A stretch of 64,000 nucleotides of DNA from Vanilla planifolia (GCA_023846275.1 JAIUJO010000070.1:136501-200500); one strand, 5' to 3'; shown: positions 16,856 through 29,381, counted from the first letter of the stretch. Notes: generated from the sequence alone by a model not told the origin. Program-made: numbers and translations.

Positions 16856-17435
16856 GATTTATAGTTTTTAACTATTGTCATTCTCTATTTTCTCACTGCT
16901 CTTACTCATTCACTTTATTATTTATCTTTTTATTGCCTTTATCTTCTCTCACTCTCTCTTCTCTCCTTATCTCATTCTACTCATTTGAACAACTTGGATT
17001 TCTCTCTTAGTTTTTTTTCTCTGTATTTCCCTTTCCTATATATGACTCTCTGTTTTTGTACTTACCTTAATCACAACTCACTTATTTAAGCTTTATAAAG
17101 TAATATTAATTAAGAAATATCTCATCTTATGCACATTTAATATATATATATATTAAATAAAAATGTATTTTATTATTAATAATAAAAAACGTTTAAATGG
17201 AAGAACATAATTTTATTAAAATTATGCATATGTATGAATTTTTACTTTAGGATAAAAATTAGATAAGATATTTATTATTTTTTAAATATGATAAAATGTT
17301 AATATTGTTATATATTATGACATAAATATAACAAAAATTTAAATATTTTGAACTGTATATGCAAGATAATATACAAAAGTTTGTGAAAAAAATCATTATT
17401 TTAAGTGTAATAATCAAGTATGTTTTTTAAGATTT

Positions 17436-17548
17436 TAAATGCAAGTGTGACTACACTAGAAGTTCTAATAAGAAATGTAAAATTAAGAATATTTTGGCAA
17501 CACTATAATTGGAATTGATGTCCTCTAAACAAGGCCTTGTGTTCAACA
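17436..17548 (+). pseudogene. 5S rRNA-like sequence, plus-strand copy 1
   Basis: The most diverged of the plus-strand copies. It starts with AAATGCAAGTGTGACTAC, matching the 5' end of plant 5S rRNA (GGATGCGATCATACC). It carries a weak box A at 17,481-17,497 (AATTAAGAATATTTTGG) and ends with CCTTGTGTTCAAC, matching the 5S 3' end CCTCGTGTTGCA. A T-containing stretch follows. The full span of about 113 bp is close to the normal 120. Too many differences remain for a functional 5S rRNA. Confidence 0.75.
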
Positions 17549-18230
17549 TTTTGTTTCATAACATTCATTTTTCTAATGAACAAGAGTTAATATTAATATT
17601 ATGTTAATATTCATAAACAACAAAATTATGAATAATATTATATAATTTTTACTTAATTTATAATTTATTTTTATTAACTTTATAACATTGCTATTATTTT
17701 CATTTCATACAAATTATAATGCTTCATATGACTTAATAAAAAGTAGCTTTAATAAAACATAGTTATTGCCAACATAACATCATAAAAACTACAGTAAAGC
17801 ATCATAAATATATGTTTGAAATACTATATAAATTTTATGTATCAAAGTTCTTTAATATAATAATAATTTATTATATGACATAAATTATCCAAAATTATAT
17901 ATTGAATATGAAATTTTAGTTAATAATAATAAATTGTTTATAATATTAGTTATATAATTTATTATTTATAATAATAAATTGTTTAAATTTTTATTTACAA
18001 GAATTACAAATTAGAAGATATGAATCTTATGATTTTTTATTTGAATTAAAATAATTATATACATAATTTCTATTATTTAAATGTTCTTAAAATATTAATA
18101 TTTGAATATATAATTACATAAATAATTAAAGTGAACTTTTTAAAATTATTTTTACATGATAATTTAAAATTTTCTTTAGTGGAATATTTTCAAGTCAATA
18201 ATCTTATTAGCATGATATGTTTACTTTAGT

Positions 18231-18348
18231 ATGCATCTATGACATGACCAATATAGTAGCACAACACCTCATTATAATTGCAAAGCTTTGCATGCTTTGG
18301 TGAGAGTAGTACTTCGATAGATGGCTTCATGAGAAGTCCTCCTATTGC
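18231..18348 (+). pseudogene. 5S rRNA-like sequence, plus-strand copy 2
   Basis: The central and 3' parts are easy to recognise. TGGTGAGAGTAGTAC at 18,299-18,313 matches GGGCGAGAGTAGTAC of plant 5S rRNA, which includes the intermediate element. GAGAAGTCCTCCTATTGC at 18,331-18,348 matches the 3' end GGGAAGTCCTCGTGTTGC. The box A region is altered (AGCTTTGCATGCTTTGG) and the 5' half is more diverged. Length is near the normal 120. Paired with copy 3, it defines the 1.35-kb unit. Confidence 0.88.
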
Positions 18349-19574
18349 TCGTTGCTTTCACAGCATTAATTCTTTTAATGGACAATTGATTTAAAAAATA
18401 TGTTAATATTTACATATAACATGATTATGATTACTATCTTATAATTTTCCCTTTAACTATTTCTTATTAAAACGAACTTTATAACATATATATCATTGAA
18501 ATATTTTATTAAGCATAATAAAGTAGAATTAATATATATTTAAAATAGTATATAAATTTTATGTATAAAAGTTTCTTAATATAACAATATACTATATAAG
18601 AAAAACTATATTAAAATTTAACTTGAGTATGAAATTTAATTTATTTTTATTATATTTGTTATGTCATATGAGAATAATATCCTAGAATAATGATATTATT
18701 TATTATGTATTATAATATTAAATTTGTACCTTACATAAATACTTTAAGTATTTCCAAAATAACAAAATACTACAATAAATGAATTTTTTGTATTCAAATA
18801 ATATTTAGTATTATATATGTTTAACAAGTTAACTTCAATAAATATTAAAGGTTAAATTATTATGAGGCAACTATTACTTAATTATTTTTCTCACTTCATT
18901 CTTTTTTATCAAAATAGCTTTCATATTCTTGCCTTCTTCTCTCTCACAATATCATTCATTTATTTCTATATGCCTTCTTTGTCTCTTTGTGTTCACCTCA
19001 CCCTTTTTCTTCTATCTTTCTTCTCAAGTCCCTTTCTCTTTCACTTATTATTTATTTGATCTATCATCGTTATCTTCTCTCTCCCTTTTGTCCTTGTCAA
19101 TTTCTCTTCATTCACTCAGCTCTCTTCTCTCCTTGTTAATATTTATCTCTATCTTTATTTAATCTATTCTTTACTCTCTCTCCTCTTTTATGCTCATCTC
19201 CATTAGAGCTACCCTATTTTGTTGCTCCGTCATTTAACATTAATTAAAAAATCTCTCATGTTACTCTAATATATGGTTTACAAATATAAATATAAATTTA
19301 TTACTTATGATTAACAATTAAGTTAATATTATTTATTTATTATGACTATAATTTAGCAAAAATATTTCTTATTTATGAAAGTTTACATTAATGGAAAAAT
19401 ATATAAATAATTTTTTATTAATTTAATGAAAATATACTAGTATGGAAATTTATTATGATATATGTAATAAAATTAAAATTATTTTAGAAGTGAATACATA
19501 TGATAAAATAAAACATTTCTTAAATAGTTCATTTTTTAGGACATTAATTCCACAAAGATAATTTTTCAGCTTTT

Positions 19575-19692
19575 ATATGCATGTGTGACAACATGAACAT
19601 TACATATTAATTCTCATTAGAACTCAAAAGTTAAGCATGCTTGGATCAAACAACAATTTGGATGGTTGAGTCTAGAGAAATCCTTGTGTTGC
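19575..19692 (+). pseudogene. 5S rRNA-like sequence, plus-strand copy 3
   Basis: A full-length 5S relative of about 118 bp. Box A reads AGTTAAGCATGCTTGG at 19,629-19,644, one base from the plant consensus AGTTAAGCGTGCTTGG, and that base is a CpG changed to CpA. CATTAGAACTCAAAAG just before it matches CATCAGAACTCCGCAG. The 3' end TCCTTGTGTTGC at 19,681-19,692 matches TCCTCGTGTTGC, and T runs follow at once, as expected of a Pol III terminator. The region after box A is more altered. This is the clearest copy for proving the identity of the array. Confidence 0.92.
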
Positions 19693-19979
19693 TCATTTTT
19701 TATTGGATTTTTTTTTATGAATGAGAGTTTATTTTATCAATATGTTAATATTTATCAATGACATAATTATATGTAATTGTTTATTGTAATAAAATTTTGT
19801 TATTATTTGTTAATATTAACTTTATAATATTATTATTATTTTCATATATTACAAAATATATCAATTCATACGATAAAATAAAATAATATTTTAATATTAT
19901 TTAATACTGGGCAACATAACTTATATCATCTATAACAAAGTAGAAACAATAAATATTTATAATAGTACGTACATGTTAT

Positions 19980-20120
19980 GTATAAAAGTTTTGTAATGTA
20001 ATAAAGACATAACTATGTAAGTATATATATATATATAATTAAAATATTACATTCATTATATAATTTTAAGAAGTTTATGTAACATGTTATATTGTTATTA
20101 TATTAAAAAACCTTTATAAA
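19980..20120. repeat. Inverted junction of the two array arms
   Basis: The segment 19,980-20,012 is close to the reverse complement of 20,088-20,120, with about 75 bp between them that contains a (TA)n run near 20,020-20,037. Further out, 19,917-19,967 pairs with about 20,150-20,195. The array therefore turns over here: 5S copies to the left read on the plus strand and those to the right on the minus strand. The junction lies in the AT-rich spacer on the 3' side of the 5S, so the nearest 5S copies face each other. The same pairing could form a hairpin or cruciform. Confidence 0.8.
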
Positions 20121-20368
20121 TATCCTCTATATATTATTATTATAAATATATATTTATTCTACACTATTATAGGTTATATATTTTAAGTTACCCATAATTA
20201 AAATATTTTCAAGTTATTATTTTATTAATAACATGAAGTACTAAATTTAATATCAATAACCAAATTTAAATTATAAAATATTATTCATAAATACAATATT
20301 TTTTCTTAGTAATGCATTATTAAAATCAACTATTACTTATTAGAAAAAAGAAAGTTATTAAAAATCTT

Positions 20369-20486
20369 TGTTCAATAAAGAATTTCTTATTATGTCACAT
20401 GTCCGTGCACTACTCTCACCCATGCATGCCTCACGTTAGAGTGCTAACGAAATCCAATTCTATAACATTAGTGTGATCACACATGT
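20369..20486 (-). pseudogene. 5S rRNA-like sequence, minus-strand copy 1
   Basis: On the minus strand this reads as a full-length 5S relative. TACTCTCACCCATGCATGCC at 20,411-20,430 is the reverse complement of the box A and intermediate-element region. ACATTAGTGTGATCACAC at about 20,465-20,482 is the reverse complement of the 5S 5' region (GTGATCATACCAGCACTAATG type). It is the first copy after the inverted junction and faces plus-strand copy 3, about 680 bp away. Changes in the box C part and elsewhere make a working gene unlikely. Confidence 0.88.
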
Positions 20487-21719
20487 ACAAAAAAGCCACA
20501 AAATCATAATTGTACTACTATTGCCATGAAAATAATGAACTTTAAATAAAAAGTTTCCAATATCAATGCTTTAGTTATGTTGAATTAATAACAAATTATT
20601 TTTATTATAATTCCATTTTAGTAAACATTCATACAAAAGAATTATTTCTTTTAAATTACAACTAAAAAATTTAAATTATATATTAATTATATTTAATATA
20701 AAATACATATTTATATATATATATATGCATAATATCACAAATTTGTTACTTATTCTTAATTGTTGGAGATGAAAAAAGAATAATGAAGATGGACATAAGT
20801 ATATTAAAAGTGAGAGAATTTATTAAAAATAGAGAGAGAGAAATGAAAATAATAATAGAGTGAGAAGAAGAGATTACTAAATGAAGGGAAAAAAAACAAA
20901 GGTAAAAGAAGATTGAAAGAACAAATAAAGAAATTAAGGAGAGAAAGAAATTAAAAAAACATAGAGAGGAGTATGAGGGTAAAGGAAAGTCAAAGAAATA
21001 GAAGGAAAGACAAAAAAAGAAGAATAATAATGAGAGAGAGAGAGAGAGGAAAAAAAGAGAATATGAGAGCTGTTGAGATGATGAGAAATGTTATAAAATA
21101 ATTAAATGAAAGATATATCTTAATAATTTAACATATAGTACTTATCAATATTAATTTTTTTAAACTCTTATAAAATTAAATATTATTTGTGTACAATAAT
21201 ATATTAATGTTTTCTTGTTTTTTACCATGTTATAAAATTTTAAAATATTATTTGATTAATAGTTAAATTTTAGTTTATAAATAATTATAATTTTTTAATA
21301 ATTAATTAATAATTATTATCATTATTTCAAATGTCATCTTTAAAAGAAACATATACGTAACAAATATTAATAATACCTCATATTCAAGATATAATATTAA
21401 CTTGTTATGTTTTTAATATATTATTATTGTATTATGAATATTTTTTTATTGTATTCTTTTAATATTATAAATATATTATAATTATACTCTATTATAGTTG
21501 ATATATTTTATTTTATCCAACATTAAATATTTTTTAAGTTCTTTTATTTTCTATGAAGTGTTATATATAATAATAAATGAAAGTGATATTTATGTTACAA
21601 AGTTAATATTAGCAATTAATTCAGAAAATATATATTATAAAATATCTTTCATCACTTAAAAATATCAACATATTATTAAAAACAATTATCGTTTATAAGA
21701 AAAGAGAATCCTAAGATAT

Positions 21720-21840
21720 GGGCAACACAAGCGACTCTCTATGGCACACCTATCAAAATACTATGCCCACCAAGGCATACTTAACTTTTAACTTGTACAA
21801 AAATCATGTGCTATAATATTTGTGTGGTTGCACAAGCATA
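21720..21840 (-). pseudogene. 5S rRNA-like sequence, minus-strand copy 2
   Basis: Starts (3' end of the RNA sense) with GCAACACAAG, matching the reverse complement of CTCGTGTTGC. It continues through a box A relative CCAAGGCATACTTAA and ends with TGTGTGGTTGCACAAGCA, matching the reverse complement of the 5S 5' end. Length is normal. The middle is considerably altered. It lies one standard spacing (about 1.35 kb) from copy 1. Confidence 0.82.
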
Positions 21841-22886
21841 AAAAAGTTTAAAGCTGATATTTATGTGATTATTGTCTAAAAAATAATGAATTCATTAAGA
21901 AATATTTATATGATCATGCATACTCTTCTTAAAAACATTTTTAATTTTATTATATATAATAATATATTCCAATATTAATGTTTTAAATATATTTAGCTAA
22001 TTACAAATTATTTATATTACTATTTCTCATAGAGTAAGCACAAAAAAAAAATTCTTCCATTAAAATATATTTCTTATAAATAAAAAACAAATTATTTATT
22101 AATTATAAAAAATAAAAAAAATATTTTTTATTAAAATATATATATTAAAGTATGCAACATGAGAGATGTCTTTATAATCCTAATTAATGGTGATGAAGAA
22201 GACTTAATAATGATGGAGATTGGCATACTGATGAGAAAGAGTCATTAATAGGAAAGAGAGAGTAGAAAGGAAAGTATTAATAAGGAGAGAAGTGAGAGGA
22301 TTTAATGAAGAAAAAGAAAAACAAAGAAGAAAGAGGATAAAAGGGAGGAAAAAAAAATAAAAAGTCAAAAATCAAAAGAAAGAATGAAAGAAATGAGAAA
22401 ATAAATGAAGATAGAAGAGAGATGATGAGGGAAAAAAAAGAGATAGAGAGAGGGGAGATGAAAAGTGAATGATATTGGGAGAAGTAAGAAAGTTAAGATA
22501 AGAAATCTTTTATGATAAAGTGAAGCAAGAAGGAAAATAATTAAATAAAACTATATCTAAATAATTTAATTTATAATATTTTTTAAACATTAATATGCCA
22601 ATGATATATAATATTAAATATTACTTAAATAAATTAAAAATTTGAATTTTTTTACTTTATTATATTACAAAAAATTTAAGAGATATGTCAACTATTAACG
22701 TACTATTATTTAATTAATACATTTAATTTAAGTAGTTAATTATATAATAAATAATATCATTATTCAAGGATAATTTCTTCATATGACATTATATAGACAA
22801 TAACTATAAATAATATTTCATATTTTTAATAAAATATTATTTAGTTCATTTCATACAATAAATTATTATGATATAAAGAACTTTGA

Positions 22887-22930
22887 AACACACAAACACA
22901 CACACACAATATATATATATATATATATAT
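22887..22930 (+). repeat. Compound (CA)n(TA)n microsatellite inside the array
   Basis: A pure CA-type run of about 20 bp is followed by a TA run of about 22 bp in an AT-rich spacer at a place where other units have an ATATATA-rich stretch. It is the only CA expansion I saw inside the 5S-derived array. Confidence 0.9.
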
Positions 22931-23185
22931 GTTTTATTTTGTTATAGTGGACATAAGTTATGTTGCAAAACATTAAATTTTGTTGTTGTTGTTATTTTAT
23001 TACATTATATAAGATGGTATATTTGACAATATGCAAAAATGATAAGAAATATATATAGTTCGTATTACAAAAATAATGAAAGTGGAAATTACGCAACAAT
23101 ATTCATAATTATTTCATTTATAAAAATTAACAAATTATTAAAATTAATTCTTGCTTATAAGACTGACATAACGCTATGAAAAATA

Positions 23186-23292
23186 TGTGTAAGATATGAA
23201 ATGCTAAAGTCACTGATCTTAATACTACTCTCACCCATGCATGCTTAACTTTTATTCCAATGCTCTAATGTTGGTATTGTTGTAAATGCATA
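23186..23292 (-). pseudogene. 5S rRNA-like sequence, minus-strand copy 3
   Basis: TACTACTCTCACCCATGCAT and the following GCTTAACTTTT at 23,223-23,253 are the reverse complement of box A plus the GAGAGTAGTA element. CTCTAATGTTGGTATTGTTG follows, a relative of the 5S 5' third. The 3' third of the RNA is more altered. Spacing to copy 2 is about 1.47 kb. Confidence 0.85.
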
Positions 23293-24527
23293 TCGAAGCT
23301 AAGAAACTTATACCGATGTGATTATAGTCTCAAAATAATAATTATTCAATTAAGTTTCAAAACTATCACCCAAAAAATACTTTAACAAATAATTTCATTT
23401 TTATTATATTTGTCTTTATATATTCCAATATTAATACAATAGGTTTATTAAATTAATAAGAAATTATTTGTATTCTTAATTATCTTGAAGTAAATATTTA
23501 TAAAAAAGAATTATTTCTACTAAATAATAGTTCTTATAAATTAAAAAATTTCTTAATTTTTACAAATAATATATCTGTTATGTAAAATATCCATTAAAGA
23601 GTATAACATGTAAGATATTTATATTCATATTAGTTAACGGTGCCAAAATAAGTGATTGTGGTGATGGAGATAAGAAAATTGCAATTTAGCAAGAGTCATA
23701 GATAGATAAAAGAGACAAAGAGGAAAATATTAATAGAGAAAAGGAGAGAGGAGAGAGAAAGAAGATATAGAAGATAGAATATATAACAAAGTGAAAAAAA
23801 GAGACAAATGATAAAATAGAAAGATAAACAAGATGAGGGTGAGGGAAAGATAACTAGATAAAGTATTTAGAGATAAGTAGACAATGATAATGGGAGAGAG
23901 AACCGCATGAACTATGAGAGATGTTGAGATAAAGAAAAAAAGTGAAAGGAATAATTTAATAATGTTTTTTCATAATAATTAAATTTATAATATTTTTTAA
24001 CATGAACATGTTAGAAATATAAAAAATTAAATGTTAATAAAATGCAACTACAATTCATAGTTTTAAAGTATGTTCTTATGCTGTAAAGATTGAAAATATA
24101 TGTTGAATATTCATATAATATTACTTTATTAATACATAAAATTTTAAAATAAATTAAGTGTTAAATGTATTTATTATTTTTAGATATTACAATAATATGA
24201 ACATAATATTTCATCTTCATGATATAATTTTTAATAGTTAATTTTAAGTAATAAATTATTATTATTTTAAAGAACATTAGTACAAAGGATATACATATAT
24301 CTAAATTATATATGTTATACTTTATTATAGTTGATAAAAGTTATGTCACGTAAATTTTAATTATATTATAGTTATTAATTTATTATATCAAATAAAGGTG
24401 ATAATAGCAAATAATAACAAAAATGAAGATCATAAAATATAATTGTTAATTATGTTATTCTTGAATATTAACATATTACTAAAATGAACTTCTTTTCTAA
24501 TTAAAAGTATTACAATGAAAAAATATA

Positions 24528-24641
24528 TGAAACAAGAGAACTCCTCAAAGGGTCATCCAACACTATGCTACTATTACCAAAGCATGCTTAATTTTGTAAT
24601 TCTAATGACATTCAAGTTGTAATAATGGTTGTCTTGCATGT
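24528..24641 (-). pseudogene. 5S rRNA-like sequence, minus-strand copy 4
   Basis: AACAAGAGAACTCCTCAAAG followed by GGTCATCCA at 24,531-24,559 is the reverse complement of the box C and 3' end region. CCAAAGCATGCTTAA at 24,578-24,592 is box A. The remainder continues to GTCTTGCATG, which matches the reversed 5' end. An A run just to the left is a T run on the 5S strand, in the position of a Pol III terminator. Full length. Confidence 0.86.
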
Positions 24642-26394
24642 AAACAAAAGTTAGAAGTTCATTCTTGTGTGATTTTTTACCAAAAAATAAAGCATTAATT
24701 AAGAAATTTTTTTGATTATTAAGCAAACAGAGTTTTAAAAAAAATTTAATTTTATTATATTTGTAGTAATATATTTGAATATCCATATTTTATTTATAAT
24801 AAATTAATTAGAAATTATCTATATTATTATTTTCTTAAATGTAAAATTCATGCCCAATAATTATTATCAATGTTAACTTTTTGTTTAATTAAAAATAATA
24901 ACAAAATATATTAATTATTATATATATATATCAAAGTGCTTAAATCAAATGATTTCTTAATTAATCTCATGTGTTGGTGCTTAGAAATGAGATAATGGTG
25001 TTAAAGATAAGTGTTTTTAAAGAGAGATAGTTATGATTTTAAAGGAGAGAAATAGAAAATAAATAATAGAGAAATGATAAAACTGAAGGAGAGACTAAAT
25101 AACTACTTGAAAAAGAGAAACAAATAAACAAAATGAAGAGAGGGGGTTAGTGAAAGACAGAGATAGAGAATAGCTTTCAAGTATGATATTGTAATGTGAG
25201 AGATCAAAAAATAAGAAATTAGATACAAAGAGTGAGAAATAATTGCATATGTCATAATATATCAAAATATTAATACTTTAGATATATTAAATTAATAATA
25301 AAATTATCTATATTATTATTTCCCATGAAGTGAGCATTCGTATATAGGAATTATATAGACTAAATTTCAATTCTTATAAAGAAAACTTTGAAATTTTTTA
25401 TTAGCTATAAATAAAACCTCTATAATAATTATTTAAAATATAATCTAATGTATTAAATACAAGTGATGTTTTTATTAATATTAGTTGTTTAAGCTAAAAA
25501 AGGGAGATAAAGGTAACTGATATAAGTATACTAAAAGAGAGAGGAAGTCATGGAAAAATAGGGGAGAGATGAAGAAAAAACTAATAATAAAGAGAAGAGA
25601 GAGATGATTGAATTAAGAAAAAAGAATAAAATAGAAAAGGGAGAAGATAAAAGTGCTAGAGAGACTAAATAAATAATTAAAAGCGAAATATGAAAATATT
25701 GAGATAGAGAATAGAGAGAGTGAGGGGATGACCAAGAGATGGAGGATGAGAAAAATAAGAGAATGGCAATGGAGGAAATTGATAGTGAGAGAATATGACT
25801 TCTATTGAGTTAATGAGAATGAAGTGAGAAATAATTAAATAGAAATTATATCTCAATAACATATAATAGTTACTAATATTAACATATTAAACATATATAA
25901 CATTAAGTATTATTAAACTATAATGAAAAATTAATGGTTTTTTAGATTTTATTATATTACAAAAGTTTAAAGTATATGTTGACTATTAATATAATATTTT
26001 TATTAATATGTATAATTTAGAATGCTACTTAACAAACAAGTAATAACATTATTTTAAGATATTATTTTCATATGACATAATATAAACCATAAATATCAAT
26101 AATGTTGCATATTCATGACATAAGTTTAGTTTGTTTATTTTGTATTACATATTATTATGTTCAAAATATTTATACACAACATGTACATAACATTATAAAT
26201 ATGTATTTATTATAGTTCATAATAGGTAATGTAAGTTTTATTATCATGTGTTAAATTATGTTAAAGTTATTGTTTTATTATATCAAATGAGTACTATAAT
26301 TATTACTATATAAAAATGATAATGTTGATACAAAGTTAATATTAATAAATAGTAGCTAAAATAATAAATTATAAAATACCAATTCTAATGATAT

Positions 26395-26462
26395 AGTTTT
26401 AACAATCACACAAGTATGATTTTTTAGCTTTGGTATGCAAGTGTGACTATAGTAGCAAAAGA
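26395..26462 (+). pseudogene. Inverted fragment: 5S upstream spacer plus 5S 5' end
   Basis: About 65 bp that read in the opposite direction to the units around them. Reverse complemented, the fragment matches the normal unit text CACTTGCAT...TTAG...AATCATACTTGTGTGATTGTT, which is the start of the 5S plus its upstream spacer. After it, normal orientation resumes and repeats spacer text already present at 26,270-26,340. This points to a small inversion with duplication inside a compound unit. It is a displaced 5S piece, not a full copy. Confidence 0.65.
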
Positions 26463-26728
26463 ATGTGTTAATTATTCCTTATTATACTTCATATATTGCA
26501 TGTTTTCTTATAATAAGTTATACAAAAGGTATTATCTTATTATATTGTATGAAGTGTTACTTTTAGTACTATATGAAATTGATAACAATGTTAAAAAGTT
26601 CATATTGATAAGAAATAAAAGAAATGTAAATTGTAAAATGTTATTTAGAATTGTGATATTTGTAAGTATTAAAAATTATTAAAATTAAATATCATTCATT
26701 AAAAAAACAAATGCTATGAAGAAATATG

Positions 26729-26803
26729 TGAAACACATGGATTTCCAAGATATTACCCATCTTACTACTACTCTTGTGCAAGCATTTTTTGGATGCACAT
26801 TAA
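26729..26803 (-). pseudogene. 5S rRNA-like sequence, minus-strand copy 5 (5'-truncated)
   Basis: TGAAACACATGGATTTCC with ATTACCCATCTTACTACTAC at 26,729-26,770 matches the reversed 3' end and box C. GTGCAAGCATT corresponds to box A. Beyond box A the expected 5' third is missing and spacer text resumes by about 26,805. It is therefore shorter than normal and cannot be functional. Confidence 0.82.
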
Positions 26804-28011
26804 CCAAAAAATCTAAAAATCATATTTGTGTGAACCCAAAATAATGAATTGTTGAAGAGGTTTTCTAATTTATCATTGAATAAAAACTTTCAAAAATAAC
26901 TTTATCTTTATTATATATAATAAAGATATTCCAACATTAATAATTTAATTATATTGAATAAATAAGAAATTATTTATGTTATTATTTCCTTAGAAATAAT
27001 CATTCATACATAACAATTATTTCAAAAAAATTTAGTTCTTATAAATAAAACATTTAATTATTTTTTAATGCAAACATTACAATATATATTTATCATTTCG
27101 AAAATATATTAACATTTGTGGCACAAAAAATTTCTTATATAATATTAATTGATGGAGTTAAATGAAAGAGTAGTGGCAATAATGATAAATATAATGAAAG
27201 ATAGAGGTAGTATAGATGAAAGAGGAATAGAAGGAAAAGTATTAAAAGAGAAAAACAGAGATGTTTGAGTGAAGAGAAAGATAAAACATGAGAAGAAAAA
27301 GAGAAGAAAAAGGAGATAAAGAGAAATAAAATGGAAGAGAGAATTAAGAAAACAAAGAGACAAAAGATAGGGTGATGGGAAAAAAGGGAAAGAGAAGAAG
27401 AAATAAATAAGATAATGATAATAAGAGAATGAAAAAATTGTAAGAGATTGAAAGCTTTCAAGAAAAAGAGAAGTAAGAAAATATATTAAATAAAAACTAT
27501 TAAAAAATTTAAGTTATCATACTTTTTAATATTAACGTAATATATATATATAATAAAATTTTATTAAAATAAAAAATTTTGAGATTTTTAGTACTTACGT
27601 GAATTATAAATGTTTAAATTTTTTGTTTATAATTGATTTCACTTTTCTTTATTAATACATGAAGTTAAAATATAAATTAAATAATAAATAATGGCATTAT
27701 TCTAAGATATTATCTCTATATGATGTAATATTTATAATAAATAAAAGAAATATTTTAAATTACTACTATAAGTTAAGGTAGTTTATTTATTAAATTATTA
27801 TAATGCTAACACTTTTTATAGACAACATTTATGCACTATTATAAACATATAAGTTCTATTACTCAGAATTCAATTATATCATATTTAATAATTAGATATA
27901 TCATATGGAATGATGTATTAAATATTATATGAAAATGATAACAATATTTAAAATTTAATGTTAACGAATAATAACAATAATAGAACTTAAAAATTATTAT
28001 TATAAAAAAAT

Positions 28012-28131
28012 ATGTCTAACAAGAGTAATTCTCAAAAGGTCACCCATGTTAGAACTACTCTAGTGAAAGCTTGCTTAACTTTATTATCTCAAAGCTATCC
28101 TTTTCTATAATACTTGGGTTGTTACGGATGC
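28012..28131 (-). pseudogene. 5S rRNA-like sequence, minus-strand copy 6
   Basis: Full-length relative. CTCAAAAGGTCACCCATG at 28,031-28,048 is the reversed box C (CATGGGTGACC), one of the better preserved box C regions. AAGCTTGCTTAACTT at 28,068-28,082 is box A with one clear change. The copy ends near GGTTGTTACGGATGC, matching the reversed 5' end including the GC of GGATGCGATC. Confidence 0.87.
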
Positions 28132-29381
28132 TTGAATAAATAAGAAAATTGAACTTATGTGACAATTGTCTAAAAAGTAATGAATTGGTCCAAACATTAC
28201 CTAGGATAAACACTTTAAAAAATTATGTTAATTTTATTATTTATGTCATAATATAATAAAATATTAATTTTTATAATAATAAATAAATTGTTATAAAAAT
28301 TACAATTGTTTTAATAATAAATCAATAATAAATATTTATTATTACAAATATATATTATAGTAAATAAAATAAAAAGATTTCTTAATTAATCTTAATTAAT
28401 GGAGCAAAAACCGATAGTGTTGATAAAAATAATCATTCCATAAAAGAGTAACTAATGGAAAGATAAGAAAGAAATAAATAGTAAAATTATAGTAGATAGA
28501 GAGAAGAGATGATTTATTGAAGAGAGTAAAAAAGAGAGAAGAGGGAAAAAAGGGAGATAAAAGGTGAAAATGATAATAACAAAGATAGAGAAATAAGAAA
28601 ATAGAGAGAAATAGAGGAAAGAGAGGGTGAAGAGTGGGCTGCGAGATAGATGAGGGAAGACAAATATGAGAAAGTAGTGATAGAGAAAAAAAATTGACAC
28701 AATGTAAGAGTTATGGAAATAAAGAGAAAAAAATAAAAAATTGAATAAAAGTTATATCTCAATAATTTAACTTACAAAATGTATTAACATTAACTTAAAA
28801 GACCTATACAATTTTATATTTTATTTAAATATAATAAAACTTAAAAGTCCTATAGTGTTTAAGTATATTGCAAATGTTTAAAATATATGGTAATTTTAAA
28901 TTTAATATTATTTATTAATAATTAAGAATTATAAAGTTAACAAAAAAATAATTAATATCATTAATCTTAGACATCATCTTCATATGACATAATATATATA
29001 GTAATTATAAATAATATTTCATGTTCATGATATACTTTTAGGTTGTTTAAGTTAAAAATATATTATTATTGGTATATTAAGAATTGCTTATACATAAAAT
29101 ATATTATTATTATAAATGCATAGTAATTCTACTTTATTATAGTCCATGTAGTTTACTTTGCTCACAATTAAATTATATTAAATTTACTATTTTATTACAA
29201 TATATGAAGTGCTATATTTAATTCTATGTGTACATTATAATAATGTTGAAAGTTAACATTAGTAAATAATAACTAAAATAGAAATTATCGAATATCATTC
29301 ATAATTATGTTATTTATAAATATAACCATATTACTAAAATGAAATGTCATTCATTAGAGTAACAAATGGTATAAAAAATAT

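Larger units (their letters stand above)
16860..20050 (+). repeat. 5S-derived tandem array, left arm (5S on plus strand)
   Basis: Tandem units whose 5S-like sequences read on the plus strand. The complete unit runs from the copy ending at 18,348 to the copy ending at 19,692: AT-rich DNA, a CT-rich block at about 18,870-19,200, AT-rich DNA, then 5S, about 1,345 bp in all. The first unit starts inside a CT-rich block (16,870-17,065) right after the copia fragment. The unit between the first two 5S copies is only about 800 bp because it lacks the CT block. The arm is the reverse complement of the array to its right and meets it at an inverted junction near 20,050. No open frame here looks like a gene. 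Confidence 0.85.

Noticed and set aside
18862-19162. Open frames rich in Ser, Leu and Phe in the CT-rich block, resembling membrane proteins.
   Set aside because: CT-rich DNA read in frame gives Ser/Leu/Phe runs. The same kind of frame appears at each GA/CT block on the CT strand and none is conserved between units.
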